Under the pieces are notes generated by a model. The model was not told the DNA's origin. It saw nothing but the letters and a program-made list of their open reading frames with translations, and did no database searches. Made by a program: the position numbers and the translations under genes. Shown here in pieces: positions 1 through 6,155 of a stretch of 6,155 nucleotides of DNA. Each line of letters starts with the position of its first letter. Within the stretch, counting starts at the first letter, position 1. This stretch comes from Proteobacteria bacterium UBA4575 (GTDB taxonomy: Bacteria > Pseudomonadota > Gammaproteobacteria > UBA4575): NCBI GenBank assembly GCA_002386945.1, contig DGKH01000069.1, forward strand, positions 1-6,155, given 5' to 3'.

Positions 1-398
1 AAAAAGGGGTGCCAGCGATGCAATAGCTGCGTAAACAGCCAATTAAAACTCATTTCAACCTGTATCGGCTCGGCTTGCACGTCTAATAAGTATGCGCCTA
101 AGCGGTAAGCCCAGTAAAAAAAGACCGGCATGGTTATTGGGTTGCTGATCCAGACTAAGATCACAGCAATTGGTAAATAAGCGGCAAAGATAATTGCGAG
201 TGCTGCAGCCACAAGCATTTGTATCGGCACTGGCATGAAGGCGGTAAACAGGCCTATCGCTATAGCACGCACAACAGAACGTCGATTGATATGCCATAAG
301 TTGGGATCATGGGAAAAATCGCCAAAATAGCTGGCAGCTTTTTTAAATTGGCCATGGTCAGAATTACTGAGCCATTGTTGGAATAGTTTCTTTGGCAC
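1..398 (-). CDS. DUF2062 family membrane protein, 3' end cut by the window edge
   Basis: I read this from the reverse strand: an open frame of 132 codons runs from a GTG at 398 to the left edge with no stop, so the C-terminus is missing. The protein begins MPKKLFQQWL and contains DPNLWHINRRSV (residues 31-42), then a hydrophobic stretch with the family-like pattern GLFTAFMPVPIQM (49-61), then WISNPITMPVFFYWAY (83-98). These are hallmarks of DUF2062 proteins, small inner-membrane proteins of unknown function. Two membrane segments are visible, about residues 43-80 (possibly a hairpin) and 83-105. The GTG start is chosen because the first in-frame ATG is at residue 55, inside the conserved domain, while family N-termini resemble the sequence right after the GTG. 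There is no clear Shine-Dalgarno sequence. The gene is divergent from comEC, as I recall for this family in Pseudomonas relatives. Function is unknown; assignment to the family is strong. Confidence 0.88.
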   Translation of the reverse strand, partial: MPKKLFQQWLSNSDHGQFKKAASYFGDFSHDPNLWHINRRSVVRAIAIGLFTAFMPVPIQMLVAAALAIIFAAYLPIAVILVWISNPITMPVFFYWAYRLGAYLLDVQAEPIQVEMSFNWLFTQLLHRWHPF

Positions 399-422
399 TG
401 CAGTTATTTTTGGGTTAAGTGT

Positions 423-2774
423 ATGGCTTATTATCCCACGACTATTACCACAACGGCAGGACTGATTTTCATTGGTGGCTGTATTTTTCAGCTTAGTCGA
501 GAGCTGTTGCCCATTGAATACACCTTTTTACTGATTCCGCTGCTGCTCGCATACCTCTTTCTGCCTCGATTGAGGGTACTGTGGTGTTTATCGTTTGGCT
601 TTCTATGGAGCCTGTTACTAGTTCACACTGCATTTAATGCGGATTTGAGTACAGATTGGTCTAAAACAGACTTAGCCCTCAATGGTGTTATTCAGCAGTT
701 ACAGATTGATACACCGACGTATAGTCGATTTGTCTTTGTATTGAGCGAAGATTCTGATGATGACAAGGCTAAAGCACAGGAAGGGCTGCCCAGTAAACTA
801 CTAGTCAGTTGGTATAATCCACCAGAGAAGCTGCTACCAGCAAGCCAGTGTCAATTACAACTCCGCTTGCGTCAGCTCTGGCGCTTGGCCAATCCAGGTA
901 GCAGTGATTATCAACGCTTCCTATTTTCACAGGGCATAGTAGCAAGGGCATATGTACGGCAGGGGAGCTGTCAAAAATCCAGCTCAATCGGGCTAAGGCA
1001 AAAGCTATTACAAGGGTTCAGTGCATTACCCTATGCACAGATGCCCTTGATGCAGGCCTTAGTCTTTGGTGAACGTACGGCTATCGATGCAGTGCAATGG
1101 CGGAGCTTACGTCAGACTGGAACGACCCACTTATTAGCGATATCTGGTTTGCATATCAGCATCATAGGGCTGTTTAGTTACTTTCTTCTATTTCAGCTGC
1201 TGCGGTGTAATGCGCGCATATGCAGCAGAATCGCCGCACAACGATTGGCGGCATTTGGCGTTATTCCTGCAATTCTCGGCTATGCCTATCTAGCAGACTT
1301 TTCGATCCCTACCCAACGCGCTGTAATGATGGCGACAGTTGCCGTCTGTTTGCTTGCATTGAGTCGCCGTTGTGAAGGACTAACCGTTCTTTCTATTAGC
1401 TTTATTAGCCTGTTTTTGTTTCAACCCTTCTTGTTGCTAGAGATTGGTTTCTATCTCTCGTTCAGTGCGGTCTTGATAATCTTAATTGTTCTGCGGATAG
1501 CACCAAAGCAATCAAAGCTACGTTTAGCAATCTATCTACAGTTGGCATTAAGCGGTGCAATGATACCTATCAGTCTGTACTACTTTGAGCAGGCCTCACT
1601 GTTAGCACCATTGGCTAATCTACTCGCAATACCCTGGGTTAGTTTTATTGTTCTACCACTGTTACTCATCGGCTTACTATTATGGTTGTGTGCGATCCCA
1701 TTGTACGGCAGTTTATTGGCATTGTCTGATGCCAGCCTTGCTCTATTGATGTGGTTTTTAGATGGTCTAAGTGCTATTCCGATGGCAAGTTTTCTCGGCT
1801 ATAGCAGTTTATTTGGCTTGATCTGTTTCGAGATTGGATTGCTTGTATTGCTACTTCCATTAGCATCACGCTACAAGCTACTATCTGCGATTTTAATGCT
1901 CAGCCTGTGGTTTTATCAGCCTGATAATCTGCAGCCAGGTCAGCTTAGATTAAGTACCTTAGATGTTGCTCAGGGTTCTGCCGTATTAGTTGAGGTTCAA
2001 AGCGAGGAAGGGCGTAAGGTTTTATTATATGACGCCGGTGCAAGATATCGTTCTGGCTTTAGCATGGGGCAGGCAGTTATCGCTCCCTTTTTACGACAAC
2101 TGGGGATAAGCCAGATTGATCTGCTGTTGATTAGTCATAACGATAATGACCATGTGGGTGGTTTGGCTGCCTTAATCGAAGCTGATTTAGTTAATAAGAT
2201 AATGCGTAGTCAGTGGGGTAAAGACGATTTTCAGTCGACTACCTTAGATAGTTCATTATGTCATTCTGGTATGTCTTGGCGTTGGGGGCAGGTGTACTTT
2301 GAAATCTTACACCCTAGTCCAGGCTGGCAAGGCAGTGAGAATAATCGATCTTGTGTGTTATCTATTAGTCATCCTGCGGGTCGCATACTATTGACGGGTG
2401 ATATAGAAAAAGCCGCTGAATATGAACTCTTGCGCCGTTACCGTCAGGATCAGTCAAAGCCCTTACATAGCCGTATTTTACAAGTGCCGCATCACGGTAG
2501 TGCTTCGTCATCAACATTGGCTTTCTTGAAAGCCGTTCAGCCACAGCTCGCCTTATTCTCTTACGGCCAATATAACCGTTATCATTTTCCTCATGCTACT
2601 ATTCTAAAACGCTATCAAGACCTTGGTATTGATTGCATTACAACCGCTGACGCAGGTGTTATTAGCTTGCTCTTAGATGTAAACAAGCCTGATGGTATGG
2701 TTGTAGATGCGAGCTATCGAGAACGTAGTCGCCGTTACTGGCACCGAACAGATATATTAGCTAAGTGTAGATAA
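423..2774 (+). CDS. comEC: ComEC/Rec2 DNA-uptake channel protein
   Basis: This 783-residue inner-membrane protein is the family that carries single-stranded DNA into the cytoplasm during natural transformation. The order is typical: N-terminal membrane segments (about 10-70), a soluble DUF4131 region (about 80-185), the Competence domain with many membrane helices (about 205-500), and a metallo-beta-lactamase domain (about 508-755). Visible motifs are HLLAISGLH (236-244), FSIPTQRA (293-300), the metal-site string SHNDNDHVGG (571-580; H572, D574, D576, H577), LLTGDIE (656-662; D660) and VPHHGS (688-693). The tail is basic, with RRYWHR, as in many proteobacterial homologues. The length is full for the family. 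The ATG at 423 is the first start codon after an in-frame stop at 384; the ribosome site is weak (GGG about 8 nt upstream). The family's DVGQG motif reads DVAQGS (514-519). It leads an apparent operon with exbB 21 bp downstream. Presence does not prove competence, since comEC is kept in many species not known to transform. Confidence 0.96.
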   Translation: MAYYPTTITTTAGLIFIGGCIFQLSRELLPIEYTFLLIPLLLAYLFLPRLRVLWCLSFGFLWSLLLVHTAFNADLSTDWSKTDLALNGVIQQLQIDTPTYSRFVFVLSEDSDDDKAKAQEGLPSKLLVSWYNPPEKLLPASQCQLQLRLRQLWRLANPGSSDYQRFLFSQGIVARAYVRQGSCQKSSSIGLRQKLLQGFSALPYAQMPLMQALVFGERTAIDAVQWRSLRQTGTTHLLAISGLHISIIGLFSYFLLFQLLRCNARICSRIAAQRLAAFGVIPAILGYAYLADFSIPTQRAVMMATVAVCLLALSRRCEGLTVLSISFISLFLFQPFLLLEIGFYLSFSAVLIILIVLRIAPKQSKLRLAIYLQLALSGAMIPISLYYFEQASLLAPLANLLAIPWVSFIVLPLLLIGLLLWLCAIPLYGSLLALSDASLALLMWFLDGLSAIPMASFLGYSSLFGLICFEIGLLVLLLPLASRYKLLSAILMLSLWFYQPDNLQPGQLRLSTLDVAQGSAVLVEVQSEEGRKVLLYDAGARYRSGFSMGQAVIAPFLRQLGISQIDLLLISHNDNDHVGGLAALIEADLVNKIMRSQWGKDDFQSTTLDSSLCHSGMSWRWGQVYFEILHPSPGWQGSENNRSCVLSISHPAGRILLTGDIEKAAEYELLRRYRQDQSKPLHSRILQVPHHGSASSSTLAFLKAVQPQLALFSYGQYNRYHFPHATILKRYQDLGIDCITTADAGVISLLLDVNKPDGMVVDASYRERSRRYWHRTDILAKCR
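430..459 (-). promoter_or_regulatory. Possible promoter for the DUF2062 gene, inside the start of comEC
   Basis: On the minus strand there is a -10-like GATAAT (435-430, five of six consensus bases) with a poor -35 candidate CTGCCG (459-454, three of six) 18 bp upstream. Transcription would start near 423 and leave a leader of about 25 nt before the GTG at 398. The placement is sensible, but the -35 match is weak and such matches are common by chance. Confidence 0.22.
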
Positions 2775-2795
2775 ACAAATACCTCAAGGGGTCAA

Positions 2796-3395
2796 ATGTT
2801 AGAGATTATTCAATCCGGTGGCTGGATGATTTGGCCGATATTACTTTCTTCAGTGATTGCACTTGGCATCATATTCGAGCGTTTCTGGAGCTTGCGACAA
2901 GAGCGCATCATGCCGCAGGAATTAGTTAAAAAGATGAGCCTACTACAACAGCAATCAGCTGCGTTAGATGCTGATATTGAGGCTATTCATGGTGACTCAG
3001 CCTTTGCTAGCATAGTCAAAGTTGCGATACAGCAGCGTACAGCTAGTAATACAGTTCAGCGCGAACGTCTAGAAGAAGTAGGGCGTCAGATCGTACATGA
3101 GCTGCAGCTTTTCCTGACGACACTGGGCACGATCGCGGTGATAACACCTCTGCTCGGTTTGCTCGGTACGGTGCTTGGCATGATTGATGTGTTTATGGTC
3201 ATGAGCAGTACCAGTGTGACTGAACCTGAAGCCTTGGCTGGAGGTATCGCGCAGGCCTTGATTACCACTGCTGCGGGTATTTCGGTTGCTATACCTAGCC
3301 TGATTTTTGTACGCTATTTTCGTAGAAAGGTAGCGGATTTAGTGCTGCAAATGGAAACTCAGGCAATCTTATTGATTGACCGCTTAGCAGACTAG
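2796..3395 (+). CDS. exbB: ExbB/TolQ/MotA-family proton channel protein
   Basis: The 199-residue product is an ExbB-type inner-membrane subunit that, with ExbD, forms a proton-driven motor energising envelope partners. Three membrane segments fit the family: about 10-30, then 107-135 containing TPLLGLLGTVLGMI (117-130), and 150-172 containing ALITTAAGISVAIP (154-167). The last two carry the polar threonines (T117, T157, T158) that line the proton path in ExbB/TolQ proteins. A cytoplasmic loop of about 75 residues separates the first two segments. The start is preceded by AAGGGG at 2786-2791, a good but close ribosome site (4 nt). The gene begins 21 bp after comEC and ends 17 bp before exbD, so co-transcription is likely. 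No tonB, tolR/tolA or receptor gene is visible, so the partner energised is unknown. TolQ is the main alternative name; the comEC neighbourhood and shorter length favour the ExbB-like paralogue. Confidence 0.92.
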   Translation: MLEIIQSGGWMIWPILLSSVIALGIIFERFWSLRQERIMPQELVKKMSLLQQQSAALDADIEAIHGDSAFASIVKVAIQQRTASNTVQRERLEEVGRQIVHELQLFLTTLGTIAVITPLLGLLGTVLGMIDVFMVMSSTSVTEPEALAGGIAQALITTAAGISVAIPSLIFVRYFRRKVADLVLQMETQAILLIDRLAD

Positions 3396-3412
3396 TTGAC
3401 GAGTAATAAGAC

Positions 3413-3841
3413 ATGAGATTTTCTACAGCAGAAGAAGAAAATGATGAGATCAATCTAACACCATTGATTGATGTGGTGTTTTTGTTGCTGATCTTTTTCA
3501 TGCTGACCACGACATTCAAGCAAGAGGTGGCATTGTCTATTGATTTACCAGAGGCCAATGCACTAGAACAACAAGACACCCCGGTCAGTATTGTGGTGAT
3601 GATTGATAAACAAGGGCGTTATGCCCTGAACGGTAAGGTGCTACAGCACTATTCACCGATAGAATTACGTCAAAGCCTACGACAACTACGTTCTGAGAAT
3701 GGTGATCTGAAGTTGGTTATCCGTGCTGATGGCGAGAGCACACATCAATCAGTAGTCTGGGTGTTAGATGCAGCGGCCGCGGTTGGGCTGTTACAGATCT
3801 CGATAGCAGCCGACTCGAAGTCATTAGAAACGCTTAAATAG
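3413..3841 (+). CDS. exbD: ExbD/TolR-family biopolymer transport protein
   Basis: The 142-residue product has the classic ExbD/TolR build: a short acidic cytoplasmic N-terminus (residues 1-13), one membrane helix (about 17-36), and a periplasmic domain (about 40-142). The signature NLTPLIDVVFLLLIFFML lies at 14-31 and includes D20, equivalent to the conserved membrane aspartate that carries protons in this family. The periplasmic part shows the usual pattern IDLPEA (43-48), a strand-rich core, and LVIRADGES (100-108), as in ExbD proteins. It lies 17 bp after exbB, its expected partner. The ribosome site is weak (GAG about 9 nt before the ATG), which fits translation coupled to exbB. Length and motifs are normal. 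TolR is the alternative family member, but no tol genes are nearby. Confidence 0.93.
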   Translation: MRFSTAEEENDEINLTPLIDVVFLLLIFFMLTTTFKQEVALSIDLPEANALEQQDTPVSIVVMIDKQGRYALNGKVLQHYSPIELRQSLRQLRSENGDLKLVIRADGESTHQSVVWVLDAAAAVGLLQISIAADSKSLETLK

Positions 3842-3906
3842 CGCGCAAGCCAATCCATGTTCAGCTACACTAAGCACACCTTAAACTGAATTCCGTAAAG
3901 ACTAAG
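3842..3906 (+). other. 65-bp gap where lpxK (sometimes with msbA) is usually found
   Basis: In the corresponding Pseudomonas-type gene order, lpxK, encoding the lipid A 4'-kinase, lies between exbD and the Trm112-like gene. Here only 65 bp separate them. I see no reading frame beyond about ten codons, no LpxK-like peptide remnant, no hairpin terminator and no convincing promoter. The comparison with relatives is from memory. Confidence 0.6.
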
Positions 3907-4104
3907 ATGGATATTAAAATTCTCGAAATCCTAGCCTGTCCTGTGACCAAAGGGCCATTAATCTTCGACAAAGAAAAATCTGAGCTGATCTCATTAAGTG
4001 CAAAATTAGCCTATGCAGTGAAGAACGATATCCCGGTCATGATTGAAGAGCAGGCGCGCGAGTTGACCCATGCTGAATATGAGGAATACCAGAAGCAACG
4101 ATGA
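3907..4104 (+). CDS. Trm112/YcaR-like small protein
   Basis: This 65-residue protein matches the bacterial Trm112 family (E. coli YcaR): it starts [18 protein letters not shown] and continues with [20 protein letters not shown] (residues 34-53), the family's two conserved blocks. Eukaryotic and archaeal Trm112 activates methyltransferases; the role of the bacterial form is not settled. Of the zinc-type CPxCK motif only C11 remains (CPVTKG). This is also seen, as I recall, in Pseudomonas homologues, so zinc binding is unlikely. The ATG at 3907 has only a weak AAAG ribosome site 6 nt upstream. The stop codon overlaps the kdsB start in an ATGA at 4101-4104, suggesting translational coupling; this pairing with kdsB is widely conserved. 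Confidence 0.92.
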   Translation: MDIKILEILACPVTKGPLIFDKEKSELISLSAKLAYAVKNDIPVMIEEQARELTHAEYEEYQKQR

Positions 4105-4847
4105 TGGCTGACTTTCATGTTGTTATTCCGGCACGTTTCAACTCGAGTCGATTACCTGGCAAGCCCTTATTAGAGTTTCAAGGCGCTAGTCTGATTGAAC
4201 ATGTCTATCGTCGTGCCTTAGCCGCAAATCCTCAATCTATCCTGATTGCCACTGATGATGAACGTATTGCTGCAGTCGCAGAGGGCTTTGGTGCCACTGT
4301 CTGCATGACTTCTACTGAGCATAACTCGGGGACAGATCGGATTGCTGAAGCTGCTGCTATGCAGGTTTGGGATGGCAATGCCATTATTGTCAATCTGCAG
4401 GGAGATGAGCCTAAAATGCCATCGGCCAATATTCAGCAGGTTGCACAGTTACTACAAGATATGCCCGACGCTCAGATTGCAACACTGTGTGAGCCGATCA
4501 CCGAGTTACGTGACTATCAAGATCCGAATGTGGTTAAGGTAACTAAAACAGACCAAGGCCTAGCACTTTATTTTAGTCGTTCTAGCCTGCCATATATGGC
4601 AGAAGACCAGTTGGCTGACTTAGCCAAACTAGCGGTTTATAGACATGTAGGGCTGTATGCCTATCGTGCCGACTATCTACAAAGTTTTGTTAAAAAACCA
4701 GTGTCGTTTCTAGAAAATAGTGAGCGCTTAGAGCAGCTGCGTGCACTACAAGCCGGTGATGCCATTGCAATCGCTGTTGCACAGAAAGACAGCGGCCATG
4801 GCATCGATACAGCAGAAGACTTCCAGCGTCTAAGCGCTGACGATTAA
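4101..4847 (+). CDS. kdsB: 3-deoxy-manno-octulosonate cytidylyltransferase (CMP-Kdo synthetase)
   Basis: KdsB joins Kdo to CTP to give CMP-Kdo, the activated sugar that is added to lipid A in lipopolysaccharide inner-core synthesis; it acts in the cytoplasm. The 248-residue product has the usual family length and all expected motifs: [17 protein letters not shown] (7-23) for nucleotide binding, ATDDER (50-55), EHNSGTDR (73-80), NLQGDEP (98-104), FSRSSLPY (158-165), HVGLYAYR (182-189), LEQLRAL (210-216) and HGIDT (233-237). The aspartates in QGDEP (D102) and GIDT (D236) match the metal-binding pair of the family. Two adjacent ATG codons are possible starts: 4101, overlapping the upstream stop as ATGA, or 4104, giving one residue less. 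There is no well-spaced ribosome site (GAGGAA at 4081-4086 is too far), which fits coupling to the upstream gene. It is the last plus-strand gene before convergent moeA. Confidence 0.97.
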   Translation: MMADFHVVIPARFNSSRLPGKPLLEFQGASLIEHVYRRALAANPQSILIATDDERIAAVAEGFGATVCMTSTEHNSGTDRIAEAAAMQVWDGNAIIVNLQGDEPKMPSANIQQVAQLLQDMPDAQIATLCEPITELRDYQDPNVVKVTKTDQGLALYFSRSSLPYMAEDQLADLAKLAVYRHVGLYAYRADYLQSFVKKPVSFLENSERLEQLRALQAGDAIAIAVAQKDSGHGIDTAEDFQRLSADD

Positions 4848-4848
4848 T

Positions 4849-4876
4849 CGCTTAAGGCTTAAACCTAGCCTTAGCG
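4849..4876. terminator. Imperfect hairpin between convergent kdsB and moeA
   Basis: CGCTTAAGGCT (4849-4859) pairs with AGCCTTAGCG (4867-4876) around a 7-nt loop, with one bulged T in the left arm. It begins 1 bp after the kdsB stop and includes the moeA stop codon (4873-4871). Position suggests a shared bidirectional terminator. The plus-strand 3' flank is AAAAGAATC and the minus-strand 3' flank is ATTAATCG, so there is no real U-run on either side; intrinsic termination may be weak. Confidence 0.5.
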
Positions 4877-6139
4877 AAAAGAATCAAACGGCCAAATTTC
4901 GACCATGGCGCCAGCGGCAACGCCTTCACTTTCTATTGGCAGAAAGATAAAGCAATTCGCATCCGACATTGAACGTAAAATCCCTGAGCCTTGAGCACCA
5001 GTTTTAGTCACGCTATAACTACCATCGGCATCCACCTCAAACATACCGCGCTGATATTCAACACGACCTGCACGTTTGCGTAATTGATTCTGGCAGCTTG
5101 CTTGTAATTTTAGGCGAGGGCGAGGTGTGCCACCCATCATCTTCTCTAGGGCAGCTTGTACGAAGATATAAAAGGTCACCATGACCGATACAGGGTTGCC
5201 GGGTAGGCCAAAGAAATAGGCTTGTTCTACCTGACCAAAGGCAAGTGGTCTGCCAGGCTTCATCGCTACTTTCCAGAAATTAACCTGACCTAAGTTGGCC
5301 AGTGTCTCTTTTACAAAATCAGCTTCACCGACAGATACGCCACCTGAGGTGATGATCACATCCGCTTGTGCTGCAGCGTCTTTAAAGGCTTGCTCTACTA
5401 ATTCGGGTGCATCGCGCACAACACCTAGATCGATAATCTCTACACCAAGTTCACTGAGCATGCTCCACAGGGTGTAACGATTACTGTCATAAATTTGGCC
5501 ACTTTCTAGTGGCTGGCCAACCGAGGTCAATTCATCACCAGTAGAGAAGAAGGCAACCTTAAGCTTACGTATAACGCTGACCTTGCCGATACCTAGCGAG
5601 GCTAATAGGCCTATGTCTGCTGGACTTAGTCGACGACCAGGTTGAAACACAGAGTCACCCTTAGCAATATCTTCACCGGCTAGGCGAACGTTTTGCCCGG
5701 CCTGTTGTTGATCATCGATAATGATCTCATCGGCCTCCAGTTGCACATGCTCTTGCATAACGACACTGTCACAAGCTGTTGGCATGACTGCGCCAGTCAT
5801 GATGCGCACACATTCATGTTCGGCAACGGCGGTAGCAAAAGGTCTACCAGCAAATGCGGTGCCAATTACTTTTAAACGTTGTCTGCCGTCGCTAGGCAGA
5901 TCAGTGCTACGTACAGCATAGCCGTCCATAGCCGAGTTGGTATGACCTGGGACATCTAAGCCAGAAGTGATAGGGCTTGCCAGAATACGACCTAAGGCAT
6001 CACGAATGGCTACCGTCTCACTTTCTTGAACTGGGTGTACGCTGTCTAAGATATGCTGCTGCGCAACCTGTGCATCCATGGAAGAGGGGTCGTAATCATC
6101 CATGCAACTCGCCTGATATGGGATAGGTTCTTTACTCAT
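4871..6139 (-). CDS. moeA: Molybdopterin molybdenumtransferase MoeA
   Basis: MoeA inserts molybdate into adenylylated molybdopterin, the last step in making the molybdenum cofactor, in the cytoplasm. The 422-residue product is close to the length of E. coli MoeA and spans all its domains. Motifs visible: PGHTNSAMDGYAV (64-76, with the conserved aspartate D72), VRIMTGAVMP (111-120), the MoCF-type nucleotide-binding strings FFSTGDEL (197-204), YDSNRY (217-222) and TSGGVSVGEADFVK (264-277), then KPGRPLAFG (294-302) and GLPGNPVS (311-318). The C-terminal domain IV begins near residue 340 and includes GAQGSGILRSM (381-391). The ATG at 6139 is preferred over internal ATGs at residues 13 and 21 because it has an AAGG ribosome site at a suitable distance. 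No other molybdenum-cofactor gene is visible; a partner such as moaB or mobA could lie just beyond the right edge, which I cannot check. It converges on kdsB and is not part of that operon. Confidence 0.97.
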   Translation of the reverse strand: MSKEPIPYQASCMDDYDPSSMDAQVAQQHILDSVHPVQESETVAIRDALGRILASPITSGLDVPGHTNSAMDGYAVRSTDLPSDGRQRLKVIGTAFAGRPFATAVAEHECVRIMTGAVMPTACDSVVMQEHVQLEADEIIIDDQQQAGQNVRLAGEDIAKGDSVFQPGRRLSPADIGLLASLGIGKVSVIRKLKVAFFSTGDELTSVGQPLESGQIYDSNRYTLWSMLSELGVEIIDLGVVRDAPELVEQAFKDAAAQADVIITSGGVSVGEADFVKETLANLGQVNFWKVAMKPGRPLAFGQVEQAYFFGLPGNPVSVMVTFYIFVQAALEKMMGGTPRPRLKLQASCQNQLRKRAGRVEYQRGMFEVDADGSYSVTKTGAQGSGILRSMSDANCFIFLPIESEGVAAGAMVEIWPFDSFR

Positions 6140-6148
6140 GTCTTTTTG

Positions 6149-6152
6149 CCTT
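6149..6152 (-). promoter_or_regulatory. Ribosome binding site of moeA
   Basis: AAGG on the minus strand lies 9 nt before the ATG at 6139. It favours this start over the in-frame ATGs at residues 13 and 21. Confidence 0.5.
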
Positions 6153-6155
6153 GGT

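Noticed and set aside
55..297. 80-codon minus-strand frame rich in Cys and Arg
   Set aside because: It overlaps the DUF2062 coding frame on the same strand; the other frame shows clear family motifs, so this one is a shadow.
392..420. TTGGCA as a -35 box for a comEC promoter
   Set aside because: The best-spaced -10 (TTAAGT) matches only three of six bases and would start transcription after the comEC ATG.
3295..3579. 94-codon minus-strand frame across the exbB/exbD junction
   Set aside because: It is antisense to two well-supported genes, has a serine-rich, low-complexity composition and no recognisable motif.
3858..3890. Tiny ATG frame of ten codons in the exbD/Trm112 gap, considered as a remnant of lpxK or a leader peptide
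   Set aside because: Its peptide ([10 protein letters not shown]) has no resemblance to LpxK, no ribosome site, and no attenuator-like hairpin follows.
3939..3956. Loss of the second cysteine in the Trm112-like CPxCK motif as evidence of a broken gene
   Set aside because: As I recall, Pseudomonas homologues also read CPxTKGPL here, and the rest of the protein is conserved, so this is a normal family variant.

Overview
The window is a compact, almost fully coding stretch of chromosomal DNA from a Gram-negative bacterium, most likely a gammaproteobacterium. Three things support this: a kdsB gene for Kdo activation, an ExbB/ExbD pair, and a gene order (DUF2062 / comEC / exbB / exbD / Trm112-like / kdsB) that from memory matches a conserved block in Pseudomonas and related marine gammaproteobacteria. 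Base composition looks moderate, roughly mid-40s percent GC by eye. I cannot name the genus. I see no insertion sequence, phage, CRISPR array, tRNA or rRNA.

Layout. On the minus strand, 1-398 is the 5' part of a DUF2062 membrane protein gene that runs off the left edge; it starts at a GTG. Only 24 bp away, comEC starts on the plus strand (423-2774) and encodes a full-length ComEC/Rec2 DNA-uptake channel with an intact metallo-beta-lactamase domain. Closely following are exbB (2796-3395) and exbD (3413-3841). After a 65-bp gap come a small Trm112/YcaR-like protein (3907-4104) and kdsB (4101-4847), which overlap by 4 bp. Converging from the right on the minus strand is moeA (6139-4871), for molybdenum cofactor insertion. 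An imperfect hairpin lies at the kdsB/moeA junction.

How the genes fit together. comEC-exbB-exbD-Trm112-kdsB look like one plus-strand transcription unit with short gaps. It mixes envelope functions (a proton-driven ExbBD motor and CMP-Kdo synthesis for lipopolysaccharide) with DNA uptake. moeA belongs to a different, opposing unit. The main oddity is an absence: lpxK (lipid A 4'-kinase, sometimes with msbA), which in relatives sits between exbD and the Trm112-like gene, is not there and only 65 bp separate the two. I found no convincing novel system; the window is an ordinary conserved housekeeping/envelope block with a few small points worth checking.
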